Assembly (NCBI RefSeq): GCF_001713395.1
Contig: NZ_CP016450.1
Location: 3,440,501-3,504,500, forward strand
Length of the DNA: 64,000 bases
Origin: Sinorhizobium sp. RAC02
Lineage (GTDB): Bacteria > Pseudomonadota > Alphaproteobacteria > Rhizobiales > Rhizobiaceae
Reading direction: 5' to 3'
Positions 8,002-16,339 of this stretch are shown here, one piece after another (the stretch's first letter is position 1; the number at the start of each line of letters is the position of its first letter). The position numbers and the translations under genes are program-made. The notes under the pieces are model-generated. The model made no database searches. It was given only the letters and a program-made list of their open reading frames with translations, and had not been told where the DNA came from.

Positions 8002-9198
8002 ATGGAGACGACCATTAAAGTTGATGCTGCTCTGCGCTTCGATGCGATGATCGAAAGCAAAGACTTCACCTTGCTTTCCAGCCGCATTAACCGCTTCTGC
8101 CCCTTTGAAGCGACCGGAATGGTCCGTGCGGAGATTCGCCACGGAAGCTTCCTCGCCTACATGCTCAATCCCCGCAAGCCGCACGGCTACGGGTCACGAC
8201 TGTTGGAGGCATTTCTAGGGGTTCTCTTCGAAGGTGATGCTCCTTTAGACGCAAAGGGTCTGCTGGAACGGAACGCCGCTGCCATCGAAATCCGGCGAGA
8301 GTGGAGGGATATCGATCTGATGATCGTGCTTCCTGTCACGAAGACTATCATCGTTTTCGAGCTGAAGATCGATGCAAGCCAGGGAAAAGACCAGCTTCAA
8401 AAATATCGGGGAATTGTCGAACGCCATTGGTTGGTAAATGATGGTTGGACCCACAAATTCGTATTCATGACAAAGACTAACGAGGCCGCTCAGGATAACT
8501 GGGAGCAATTGCGTCTTGCCCAGGTCGTTCATAAATTCGATGAGATTGCCGCCAAAGGGCTACATACTCCAGCGCGCGAAACCCTTGTTCACTACATTTC
8601 AATGATGAGGAGGCACCACGTGGGCGATCATATGCTCAAGGATGCCGCACGAAAGCTTTGGGCGCAGCATGGCGAGGCTTTGGATTATCTGATGCGGAAT
8701 CGGCCCAACCCCCTTCGTCAGCTGTTCGAAACGCTAAAGTCTCAGGCCGGTGATCTCGCAGCGGGGGCAAGCACGCCAGGCATCACCGTTGTCCCTGACG
8801 AGCCTGCGTCAGGGAATGTTCGTTTCGGCGTTACCGAGTGGGACGCCGTACCTGGCTTCTTGTCTTCGAAGGAGTGGACAGCTTCAGGGCGGCTCGTTCT
8901 CTTCGAGCTCAAGTATGGCAACGGCGGCCTGAGCTTGTTCGCTTGCATTGGCCCCTCTTCAAATCCCCTTCGCAAACGATTCCTGTCAGCTCTGTTGGAG
9001 AAGGGCGTGATCACCAAGGCGGAAGCACAGACCAGAAAATGGTCGATGCTCAACGAAGCAGAGGTCTTCAAGCCGGCCGACCCATTCGAATTCAACCAGG
9101 AAGAGGCGGTTCGGACAGTATCTGCCGCATTCAATCTCTTTGTGGCACGAGTTTTCGTGGAACTCGACCAAGTGATGCGTCCTCGGCAACCTGAATAG
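8002..9198 (+). CDS. PD-(D/E)XK nuclease family protein
   Basis: A ~398-residue protein with a restriction-endonuclease-like core: WRDIDLMIVLP (Asp near 103-105) followed by IIVFELKIDASQGKDQLQKY, giving the D...ExK triad (Glu120, Lys122) and a trailing Q-x3-Y. The N-terminal block NRFCPFEATGMVRAEIRHGSFLAYML resembles the DNA-associated nuclease family annotated as PD-(D/E)XK nuclease superfamily. The C-terminal ~200 residues are unfamiliar. In-frame TTG or GTG starts exist upstream (7927, 7960); the ATG at 8002 fits the conserved block best. GC is visibly lower than its neighbours and direct repeats flank it, so recent acquisition is likely. Substrate and defence role are inference. Confidence 0.72.
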   Translation: METTIKVDAALRFDAMIESKDFTLLSSRINRFCPFEATGMVRAEIRHGSFLAYMLNPRKPHGYGSRLLEAFLGVLFEGDAPLDAKGLLERNAAAIEIRREWRDIDLMIVLPVTKTIIVFELKIDASQGKDQLQKYRGIVERHWLVNDGWTHKFVFMTKTNEAAQDNWEQLRLAQVVHKFDEIAAKGLHTPARETLVHYISMMRRHHVGDHMLKDAARKLWAQHGEALDYLMRNRPNPLRQLFETLKSQAGDLAAGASTPGITVVPDEPASGNVRFGVTEWDAVPGFLSSKEWTASGRLVLFELKYGNGGLSLFACIGPSSNPLRKRFLSALLEKGVITKAEAQTRKWSMLNEAEVFKPADPFEFNQEEAVRTVSAAFNLFVARVFVELDQVMRPRQPE

Positions 9199-9216
9199 CC
9201 TGAATTTCGCCCATGT

Positions 9217-9290
9217 GAGCATTTCCAGCCGAAGCGGCGCCGCTTCGGCGCCGGATCATGCGACAAACAATACCCTAGAGCGAATCGGCG
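9217..9290. repeat. 23-bp direct repeat, right copy, within a palindromic repeat element
   Basis: The first 23 bp (9217-9239) duplicate 7797-7819. The element continues with GCCGCTTCGGC, forming a palindrome with the preceding GCCGAAGCGGC, and ends in ACAAACAATACCCTAGAGCG. That tail resembles the end of the dispersed repeats at 421-530 and 50750-50853. Confidence 0.6.
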
Positions 9291-11494
9291 AGCTTGCGGT
9301 CGGAGCGCACGAGCCGCGCGTGATCGGTGATGAAGGCGGCGATCCTGTCGGCGCCGTTCTGCCAGTCGATAGCCTCGCAGCGCGCCACTATGTGGCGCCG
9401 CTGCCATGGGTCGAGGAGCCGCGTGATGAAATCGCGGCAGCGTGGCAGGTCGGTGTCGCGCCGCATAGTCCAGCCGTAGCCGTTGAGTTCTGCCCAGCGG
9501 GCGCGGCTGAGCTGCATATCCATTTCATCGGCCTCATTCGGCACGAAGAGGGTCGGGATGGCGCCGAGCAGGTTTTCGTGGAAGCCGTTATAGCCGGCGG
9601 CCGATACGGCGGCGTCGAAGGCGCGGCTGTAGCGGAAGACGGGATAGGCCTCGCGCACCAGGTGGCGCGGACCGGATGACTGGACGGGTTCGACGGCCGC
9701 GCGAATCGGTGACTGGAATTCGACGATGACCGTATCGGGATGCGACAGCACTGCGTCGATGACGGCGGCGCGAACCCCTGCCATGTCGAAATTGTTGCCC
9801 GAGCCGATCTGCAGCGCGACGACCGTGCTGTCCGCTGGCAGAGCGAGCAGGCGGCGGGCTTCGCCCCTTTCCATTCGGTCTTCCGGCCTGATGTGCAGCA
9901 CCGGCGGGACCGTATATGCGCGGTGGCGAACGTCCCGGGTTGGCCCGATATCGAATTCTTCGGCAAACTCGCCCGGTTCGATGACGGCGTCGAAAGCGCC
10001 TTCCAGGTCGAGGAAGAGGCGATGGCCTTCCCGCCACATCGGCCGGCGCATCCAGAGGGAATAGATATCCGGAAAGAGCGCCAGCACGTCGGCGATGGCG
10101 GGAAACACGGCTGTCGCGTCATAGGCGATGACGGCGGGCTTCAAATGGCTGACGAGTTCGAAAAGCTCGTCGGCGAAGACGCTGCGCCAGTCCTGCGTAT
10201 CCGCGTCCATGGCCCTGTGGTGGTTGAAGAAATGCGTCTGGTAGCCGGCATCGACGGCCACCTTCGCGGCATAGGACATGGTCGCGAAAACCGGAATGAG
10301 ATCCGGCGGCAGGCGGTCGGCGACGGCCATCTGGCGAGTGATATGCCCCATGCCGACGCCGTTCGACGACAGGAAAAGCACGGGACGCGCCGGCAGCGGT
10401 GGCATGAGGAGTGTTGGTGGCGGCGGTTTATCCGCATCGGCGGGCATCAGGGCGGCAATCCGGCCGGCAAAACGTTCGATGCTGTGCCGCTCCACGGCAA
10501 AACGGCGGGCGCGCTCGCTCTGGGCGGCATAGAGGGCCGGATTGGCGATGTGGTGGTCGATGATCCTCTTGACGTCATCGGGCACGGCATAAAGCGCGGC
10601 TTCGCCGAACAGCGGCTCAAAATGTTTGGGAAGAATGGTGACGAGGCCGGCGGCAAGCGCCTCCAGGATCGCGCGGCCAAAAGCCTCCGACCAGGCCGTG
10701 CTGTGGTAATAGACATAGAAATCGAGGTCTGCGAGAAACTCCGCGACACCCGTGAAGCCGAACGGCTGGAGCTTCCAGTTTTCCGGGATCGCGTCGTAAT
10801 GGGCCTGCAGGAATTCTTCTCCGCCCAGCATGCGGATTTCATAGCGCCTGGCATCCGTCGGATAGACGGCCTTGGCCTCCTCGAGCGTGTCGGGCCATTT
10901 CTGGGGGTGCGGACGGGAATGCCGGCCGATGCGCACCGGCATCTTGAGGGCCTGTGGTTTGCGGCAGGGCCAGTCGTCGAGATCGATGAGGTTGTGCCAA
11001 TCCTCCTCCAGCAGGGCGCAATCCTGCGGCAGATGGCGCGGCAGGCTTTTGCGGACGACGGCACTGACGGGCGCCAGCAGCACCGGCTTGCCGAAGGCGA
11101 AGCGCGCGTGTTTCACGACGGTTGCGATGTCATATTGCCGGCTTCCTGCCCGGTCGATGGCGGGGTGATGCAGCACGATCACCACTTTTTCCGCCTCGAT
11201 CATCGGTCGTGGCTGCAGCGGGTTTATCAGGATGCCGGGATGGTGCAGCAGCAGCAGCCGGGTTTCGACCTTCTGCGCCGGATCGACCCGATCCGTCAGG
11301 CCGTTGCCGAGATGGGCGCGGATGTCCGCATGCACCGGGAAGGGCAGGCCGAGGATCGGCCCTTTCACCATGAGCAGCCCCGTGCTCCAGCCTTCGCGCG
11401 CGGCGGCCGTCATTTCCGCGGCAAGGGCCGTGGACGTACCCCCCTCGAAACGCACGTCGGCGACGAAAACGATGTCGTAGCGGCAGATCGTCAT
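9275..11494 (-). CDS. Tandem-domain glycosyltransferase (GT4-like plus MurG/GT28-like)
   Basis: A 739-residue protein with two GT-B-type halves. The first (~1-375) has a VADVRFEGGTSTAL start, GRHSRPHPQKWPDT in the donor cleft region and the E-x7-E-like SEAFGRAILEALAAG. The second (~385-735) opens with LFLSSNGVGMGHITRQMAVADRL, a MurG-like glycine-rich acceptor loop, and carries SAAGYNGFHENLLGAIPTLFVPNEADEM, the sugar-nucleotide site of GT28-like enzymes. A Pro-rich linker joins them. The start ATG overlaps the preceding stop as ATGA, so translation is coupled. The likely role is surface glycan synthesis; donor sugars are unknown. Confidence 0.75.
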   Translation of the reverse strand: MTICRYDIVFVADVRFEGGTSTALAAEMTAAAREGWSTGLLMVKGPILGLPFPVHADIRAHLGNGLTDRVDPAQKVETRLLLLHHPGILINPLQPRPMIEAEKVVIVLHHPAIDRAGSRQYDIATVVKHARFAFGKPVLLAPVSAVVRKSLPRHLPQDCALLEEDWHNLIDLDDWPCRKPQALKMPVRIGRHSRPHPQKWPDTLEEAKAVYPTDARRYEIRMLGGEEFLQAHYDAIPENWKLQPFGFTGVAEFLADLDFYVYYHSTAWSEAFGRAILEALAAGLVTILPKHFEPLFGEAALYAVPDDVKRIIDHHIANPALYAAQSERARRFAVERHSIERFAGRIAALMPADADKPPPPTLLMPPLPARPVLFLSSNGVGMGHITRQMAVADRLPPDLIPVFATMSYAAKVAVDAGYQTHFFNHHRAMDADTQDWRSVFADELFELVSHLKPAVIAYDATAVFPAIADVLALFPDIYSLWMRRPMWREGHRLFLDLEGAFDAVIEPGEFAEEFDIGPTRDVRHRAYTVPPVLHIRPEDRMERGEARRLLALPADSTVVALQIGSGNNFDMAGVRAAVIDAVLSHPDTVIVEFQSPIRAAVEPVQSSGPRHLVREAYPVFRYSRAFDAAVSAAGYNGFHENLLGAIPTLFVPNEADEMDMQLSRARWAELNGYGWTMRRDTDLPRCRDFITRLLDPWQRRHIVARCEAIDWQNGADRIAAFITDHARLVRSDRKLADSL

Positions 11495-11913
11495 GCAGGC
11501 CGCTCCTCTGTCGCAGCAAGGAAACGGTCGATGTTGGCGCCATAGGCCAGCACATGCTCGGGCTGCCATTTGGCAAGGATGATCTCCCAGCGGGCGCTCA
11601 GATAGGCGTGCCAGGAAAGCGTATCGCGGTGCCGCGTCTGCTCTGTAAGCGACGGGAAATATTCGAACGCCGCGCCGGCGGCACGAAAATGCAGGAACTC
11701 CGGCAGATCGGTGACGTAGACGATCTTGTCATACCCCGCAAAGGTCTTGCCGACCTTGGTGATGATCTCGTCGTGTTTGTCGCGGGCCACCTCGAACAGC
11801 GTCACGACCACGATGCGTTTCGGCCCGGCCGAGCGGTAGATGTAGAGGTCGTTCTGTTCTGCGGCCGCGGCCGCGGGCTGTCGATCGGCCCGGAAGAACC
11901 GCAGAAGATCCAT
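11491..11913 (-). CDS. Hypothetical protein of the glycan operon
   Basis: A 140-residue soluble-looking protein I do not recognise. After an Ala-rich, hydrophilic N-terminus it contains KRIVVVTLFEVARDKHDEIITKVGKTFAGYDKIVYVTDLPEF, a beta-alpha-beta-like stretch, and a Trp-rich C-terminus (LSWHAYLSARWEIILAKWQPEHVLAYG). No signal peptide or membrane segment is seen. It is packed between the heparinase-like gene (its start directly follows that stop, TGA-ATG) and the glycosyltransferase gene (ATGA overlap), so a partner role in the same pathway is likely. Confidence 0.75.
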   Translation of the reverse strand: MDLLRFFRADRQPAAAAAEQNDLYIYRSAGPKRIVVVTLFEVARDKHDEIITKVGKTFAGYDKIVYVTDLPEFLHFRAAGAAFEYFPSLTEQTRHRDTLSWHAYLSARWEIILAKWQPEHVLAYGANIDRFLAATEERPA

Positions 11914-13629
11914 TCATGCCTCCTCGGTCTGTTTAGGCCATCGCACGCTGGCGATCTCTCTCAGCCAGGCTTCCACCGACTGTTGATCCGGCTCGCCTTG
12001 CCGGTCGGAAAACAGGCACGCGACGAACAGGCCGTCGGCCGGCACCGCAAGTCGGGCGGTCAAGCGCCGGATTTGGCTGAAGCGATCCTCATCGGCCGCG
12101 ATCGGCTCGATCGTGAGCGGGTGTTCGTCGGGTGCATAAAGGCGAGCAGTGATCGCGAGGTCGCCATCACCGAGACAGATCCGTCCGTCGCCATCGGAAG
12201 CCGCAGCCTGCGTGTGGCACTGCCAGAGGACCGGGAGCCTGTCGCTTTCGTGCTTCGGCACGATCAGGTCCGCAACGACGACGACGCCGTTTTCGCTGGG
12301 TGTAAAGCCGCGCAGATGCCGGAAGGGTGAAGCGGGGTCGACGATATCCAGCGCGATACGGGAACCGTCTGCCACGATGGTCGCCTCGGCCTCTCTCGAT
12401 TGCTCGCCGGCGAAGGCGACATTGTGCGCACGGGTCTGCGTCAGGAAATAGGAGGGGCGGTGTGCGGGGTCGAAATAACCCGGCGCCGCATAGTCTTCGC
12501 GCCCGAGATCGCAAACCAGGCGGTTTCTCCCTACATCGAGCACGAAGCTTCCGAGGTCTGCATGGCAGTGGTTTGTGGTGTTGCGCCCGGCGCGGGCGGC
12601 TAGGTACCACTCCCGTCCGTCCGCGTGGTGGCGCAGGATGGCGTATCCGGCGTCGAACACCTCAATGCGGGGTGCCGCTTCGAAGGTCGGCGGGTCGGGC
12701 GGCGCGTGGTACCATAAAAGATCGAAGGGATGGACCGCACCCGGTGCCTGCCACTGCCAGGCAACGGCGCCCTCCTCTTCGCTGCGTGCGGCAAACCAGC
12801 CAAGCATCGGGGAGCGTTCGTGCTCGGTCGGCTCGTCGCCGGCGTTGAAACCCTGGCCGGACGGGCTGACGAGCGCCCGCTGGAAGCGCCAATGGGCGGG
12901 CAGGCGGCTGACTTCCTCGGGCACGCGGTGCGACAGGCCAGCCTCCGTGAGCGCCTCGACGGCGAGGATGGCGTAGCGCGCGGCATAGGCGCCGTAGGCG
13001 GCGCCCTCCGGCCAACCGCCCTTGTCGTCGAAAATGGAAAGGGCCGAGCGGAACGGGCCGAGAGCGAGATCGAGGAGTTCGTCGCAGGGTTCGGGCATGG
13101 CCGAGCGCGTCAGGGCCGCAGCGGTGATCAGGCCACCGCAGCACACCAGCGTCCAGTTGGTCCGCGCCGTTGTCCAGTCCGACCCGGCATGCAGTGAAGA
13201 GAGGCCGGGAAGCAGTGCATGGCGAAGAAGGGCGTCTTCGACCAGCGCCAGTTCGTTTTTCGACATGACGGGCTGTGCCCAGTTTCGGCCGATCGCCACG
13301 GCAGCGGCCATTTCGGCCGTGTCGATGAAATGCTGTCGGTTCCAATCGGGAAACCGGGCGGCGGCCATGATTTCGCTGACGATCCTGCGCCGGAAGGCAG
13401 TGTGGCCGGTGACGGCCCAGGCTACCCCAAGCGTGACGACGCGCTCGCCGAGCAGCCGGCTCGTCTCAAGCAGGATGCCACGCGCCGGATCGATGCGGTG
13501 TTCGATGGGTGCCGCCCCGCCCATGTCGTCGGCGCGCGCGACGATCGTCCCGGCGATGTGTGCGGCATGGGCGTTCTGCGCCAGGAGACGCCGCAATCGA
13601 TCCGGTTTGTTGTTCCCGAAGAGCATCAT
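11914..13629 (-). CDS. Heparinase II/III family protein
   Basis: A 571-residue protein of the heparinase II/III (alginate-lyase-like) superfamily. The N-terminal two thirds are helical (for example FPDWNRQHFIDTAEMAAAVAIGRNW and KGGWPEGAAYGAYAARYAI). The C-terminal beta domain holds the characteristic NHCHADLGSFVLDVGRNRLVCDLGREDY. These enzymes cleave uronic-acid polysaccharides by beta-elimination; no signal peptide is apparent at the chosen start MMLFGNNKPDRLRRL, so export is uncertain. A longer in-frame extension upstream lacks conserved features. It is the first gene of a three-gene operon with the 140-residue protein and the tandem glycosyltransferase, suggesting polysaccharide turnover or editing. 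Confidence 0.82.
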   Translation of the reverse strand: MMLFGNNKPDRLRRLLAQNAHAAHIAGTIVARADDMGGAAPIEHRIDPARGILLETSRLLGERVVTLGVAWAVTGHTAFRRRIVSEIMAAARFPDWNRQHFIDTAEMAAAVAIGRNWAQPVMSKNELALVEDALLRHALLPGLSSLHAGSDWTTARTNWTLVCCGGLITAAALTRSAMPEPCDELLDLALGPFRSALSIFDDKGGWPEGAAYGAYAARYAILAVEALTEAGLSHRVPEEVSRLPAHWRFQRALVSPSGQGFNAGDEPTEHERSPMLGWFAARSEEEGAVAWQWQAPGAVHPFDLLWYHAPPDPPTFEAAPRIEVFDAGYAILRHHADGREWYLAARAGRNTTNHCHADLGSFVLDVGRNRLVCDLGREDYAAPGYFDPAHRPSYFLTQTRAHNVAFAGEQSREAEATIVADGSRIALDIVDPASPFRHLRGFTPSENGVVVVADLIVPKHESDRLPVLWQCHTQAAASDGDGRICLGDGDLAITARLYAPDEHPLTIEPIAADEDRFSQIRRLTARLAVPADGLFVACLFSDRQGEPDQQSVEAWLREIASVRWPKQTEEA

Positions 13630-13808
13630 AGGAAACGCCCCTGGTCGGATTGACCCGTCTGCGGCCCGCCTTGAATTGTCCGACAGACAGCATAGAGCAC
13701 GACGCTTCCAAACTTGACAAGCGCTAGATAAACCCAGAGGATGAGGGCACTTAATTCTTCGACAGTAGTGTATTCTCAAGCCATAACCGTGCGAAGTGGG
13801 GATGGGCC

Positions 13809-14039
13809 ATGGCGATATTGCTGGCAGGGAAGATATCGGCGCTCGTCGCTCTTTTTACGGCATCGATGATCATCAGTGGTTGTGAGACAACGGCCGGTGC
13901 GCCGGAAATTTGCAAGACAAATCCAAAGTCTTCGCGCTGCGCGAAGGTTGTCAAAAATCAGCCTGTGAAAGTCAGTCAGGCTCGGAAAACTCAGAAGGCA
14001 AAAAGTTCGGTTTCTCAATTGTCGAGAAACAACTACTGA
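13809..14039 (+). CDS. Small lipoprotein, Lys-rich
   Basis: A 76-residue predicted lipoprotein. A hydrophobic N-terminus (MAILLAGKISALVALFTAS) leads to the lipobox IISGC, with Cys at position 25, followed by a short mature region with two more cysteines (EICKTNPKSSRC) and a basic, Ser/Lys-rich tail. The mature part matches no family I know. Base composition is lower in GC than its surroundings. It lies just upstream of, and on the same strand as, the caspase-Sel1 gene, with a 53-nt gap, and may share its transcript. Confidence 0.7.
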   Translation: MAILLAGKISALVALFTASMIISGCETTAGAPEICKTNPKSSRCAKVVKNQPVKVSQARKTQKAKSSVSQLSRNNY

Positions 14040-14092
14040 TGGCCTGCGTTCAAGCCGCACTGTAGAACTATTATGGGAAGGAGTTGATGGAC

Positions 14093-15784
14093 ATGCGACG
14101 CCATGGCCTTCTTGTTTATGCCCTTTCCTTCTTTCTTGTTGTCCTTCCCGGACTGGCCTTTGCCGAAACGTCTCCGGTCAAGCGTCTTGCGCTTGTGCTT
14201 GGCAATGAAGCCTACAAGGATTTGCCCCCGCTCAAGAATGCGCTGGCCGATGCGGATGCCATGGATGCGGCGTTGCGTGACGTGGGCTTCGAGGTGCAGC
14301 TCGTGCGCAATGCCGACAAGTCCGGCATGGAGCGCGCGCTCATCGACTTCCGCAACAAGATCGAGCCCGACTCCGTCGTGCTCGTCTATTATGCCGGGCA
14401 TGGGTTGCAGGCATCGGAGGAGAATTTCCTGGTGCCGATCGATGCCAGGATTGCCGACGCCATGGACCTGCCGCTCGTTGCCATGTCGGCAAGCCAGGTG
14501 CTGCGCCAGCTCGAGGGCACGAAGGCCGGTTCGATCATTTTCATCCTCGATGCCTGCCGGGACAATCCCTTCCTCGGCAAGGACGGCAAGACCCGTTCCA
14601 TCGGCAACGGCGATTCCCTGTCGCGCGGGCTTGCCCGCATCGTCAGCAAACATACGGGAACGCTGATCGCCTTCTCCACCTCGCCGGGTGACGTGGCGCA
14701 GGACGGCAAGGGCGGGAACAGCCCCTATACCAAAGCGCTGACCGCCGCATTGCGCACGCCGGGGCAATCGATAGAAGCGATCTTCAAGGAAACACGCGCC
14801 CGGGTGGTTGAGGCGACCGGCGGCGAGCAGATCCCGTGGGAAAACTCGTCGCTCGTGCGCGATGTCGTGCTCATTCCGCAGGCCGGCGGTCCCAAGGTCG
14901 TCGAGGCGACGCCGTGCGATCTAGCGGCCGCCCATCCCTCCGATCCGGAACGCATCGGCCCGAGCGTGGAATATGCCAATCTCGATCCGCAGATCGCCGT
15001 TCCGGCCTGCGAGGCGGCGGTGGCAAGCGATCCCACCAACATGCGCTTCAAGACGCTGCTTGCCCGTGCCTTCGACAAGGCCGGTCGCGGCGAGGATGCC
15101 TACAAGCTCAATGAAGTGGCCATGGCCGCCGGCAATCTGGCCGCCTATCACAATATGGGCAACCTCTACCGCAAGGGCCTCGGGGTGAAGCTCGATCTGG
15201 CAAAGTCCTTCGAGCTTTATCTCTATGCCGCCGAACGGGGCCATCCCGAAGACCAGAGCAATGTCGGCTACATGTATTTCCAGGGCCAGGGTGTCGCGCA
15301 GGATTATGGCAAGGCGCGTATCTGGTTGGAAAAGGCGGCAAACCAGAATTGGGGTGCCGCCTTCGACAAGCTTGGCCTCATCTATCTCAAGGGGCTCGAC
15401 ACCAAGGTCGATCTGGAGGCGGCCGCGGAGAACTTCCAGAAGGGCGTGGATCTCGGCGACCGCAGCGCCATGGTCAACCTTGCCAACCTCTACAAGGACG
15501 GCAAGGGCGTCGAGAAGGATCCGAAAAAGGCCTTCGACTTCTATTCGCGTGGGGCCCGGCTCGGTGCGGTCGCTGCCTATGTCAATCTGGGCAATCTGTA
15601 TGAGGAAGGCCGCGGGGTCGAAAAGGACCTGCTGCAGGCCGCGTTCTGGTTCACGCTGGCGTCACGCGAGGGGCGGGAAGACGCGCTGGAGAAATTGCGC
15701 ACGACGCGGGCCGTTCTGTCCGAAGGCGACAAGGAGATCCTGCAGCAGCGGCTGGACGACTGGGCACGCGGTCGCTTCGGTTGA
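14093..15784 (+). CDS. Secreted caspase-family protein with Sel1 repeats
   Basis: A ~563-residue exported protein. Residues 1-24 are a signal peptide (ending GLAFAE). Residues ~28-235 form a C14 caspase/metacaspase fold with the dyad His103 (VVLVYYAGHG) and Cys155 (IFILDACRDNPF). After a linker, residues ~300-555 contain Sel1-type repeats such as AAYHNMGNLYRKGLGVKLDLAKSFELY and AMVNLANLYKDGKGVEKDPKKAF. Both catalytic residues are present, so activity is plausible. Sel1 repeats usually mediate protein contacts. AAGGAG at 14078-14083 gives the best spacing to the ATG at 14093; an ATG at 14087 is also possible. Substrate unknown. Confidence 0.88.
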   Translation: MRRHGLLVYALSFFLVVLPGLAFAETSPVKRLALVLGNEAYKDLPPLKNALADADAMDAALRDVGFEVQLVRNADKSGMERALIDFRNKIEPDSVVLVYYAGHGLQASEENFLVPIDARIADAMDLPLVAMSASQVLRQLEGTKAGSIIFILDACRDNPFLGKDGKTRSIGNGDSLSRGLARIVSKHTGTLIAFSTSPGDVAQDGKGGNSPYTKALTAALRTPGQSIEAIFKETRARVVEATGGEQIPWENSSLVRDVVLIPQAGGPKVVEATPCDLAAAHPSDPERIGPSVEYANLDPQIAVPACEAAVASDPTNMRFKTLLARAFDKAGRGEDAYKLNEVAMAAGNLAAYHNMGNLYRKGLGVKLDLAKSFELYLYAAERGHPEDQSNVGYMYFQGQGVAQDYGKARIWLEKAANQNWGAAFDKLGLIYLKGLDTKVDLEAAAENFQKGVDLGDRSAMVNLANLYKDGKGVEKDPKKAFDFYSRGARLGAVAAYVNLGNLYEEGRGVEKDLLQAAFWFTLASREGREDALEKLRTTRAVLSEGDKEILQQRLDDWARGRFG

Positions 15785-15878
15785 TGATTTTCACGTCAGA
15801 TTTGATTTGTTGTGCGTGCTGTCCGGCATGCCTTCAGTCGTTCGTTGAAGCCAGCGGGCTTGACTGCGGGTTAAGTAT

Positions 15879-15890
15879 GGGCATATACCC
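15879..15890. promoter_or_regulatory. Putative MarR operator 1
   Basis: GGGCATATACCC lies 5 bp before the marR-like start codon. It shares the GGG-N6-CCC palindromic layout of the site at 16311-16324 in front of the MFS gene, which suggests autoregulation. Confidence 0.45.
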
Positions 15891-15895
15891 GCATA

Positions 15896-16294
15896 ATGAA
15901 CGCACCGTGTTACTGCAACCGTTTGAGAATGGCGAACCGCAAGCTCAGCGCCCTCTATGACGGCGCGCTGGAGCCGACGGGCATCAATATTGCGCAGTTT
16001 TCCCTGCTGAGGAATGTCGAGCGGCGTCAGCCGGTGAGCCTGACGGAGCTTGGCCGACATATGGAACTGGATCGCTCGACGCTTGGACGCAATGTCCGCG
16101 TCCTCGAACGCATGGGTCTGGTCGAATTCGGGAGTGGAGACGATCAGCGCGAGGCGTTGGTGCTTCTGACCGGCCGCGGCACCGAGATATTGCAGACCGC
16201 CGTGCCGCTCTGGCAGGCCTGCCAGGACGACGTGGCCGCTCGCCTCGGGCCGGAAAAACTCGCACTCATAACCGAACTGAACAGCCTGCTGTGA
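15896..16294 (+). CDS. MarR-family transcriptional regulator
   Basis: A 132-residue winged-helix repressor. It starts MNAPCYCNRLRMANRKLSALYD, where the early Cys-x-Cys and the following helix are typical of a MarR subgroup with YDGALEPTGINIAQFSLL. The recognition region is VSLTELGRHMELDRSTLGRNVRVLERMGLV and the wing EFGSGDDQREALVLLTGRG. No clear ribosome site precedes the start, so it may be weakly or leaderlessly translated. It sits 45 bp upstream of an MFS transporter on the same strand, and both starts are preceded by similar palindromes, pointing to local repression of an exporter. Confidence 0.88.
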   Translation: MNAPCYCNRLRMANRKLSALYDGALEPTGINIAQFSLLRNVERRQPVSLTELGRHMELDRSTLGRNVRVLERMGLVEFGSGDDQREALVLLTGRGTEILQTAVPLWQACQDDVAARLGPEKLALITELNSLL

Positions 16295-16310
16295 TTTTTT
16301 GACCGTTAAG

Positions 16311-16324
16311 CGGGTAGCTACCCG
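16311..16324. promoter_or_regulatory. Putative MarR operator 2
   Basis: CGGGTAGCTACCCG is a perfect 14-bp palindrome 15 bp upstream of the MFS transporter start. Its core GGGTAGCTACCC compares with GGGCATATACCC before the marR-like gene. Confidence 0.5.
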
Positions 16325-16339
16325 TAGATTGGATGCCGC

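Noticed and set aside
7797..9239. Classical tRNA-integrated island with att sites in the tRNA 3' end
   Set aside because: The repeats do not overlap the tRNA-Gly sequence and no integrase gene is present between them.
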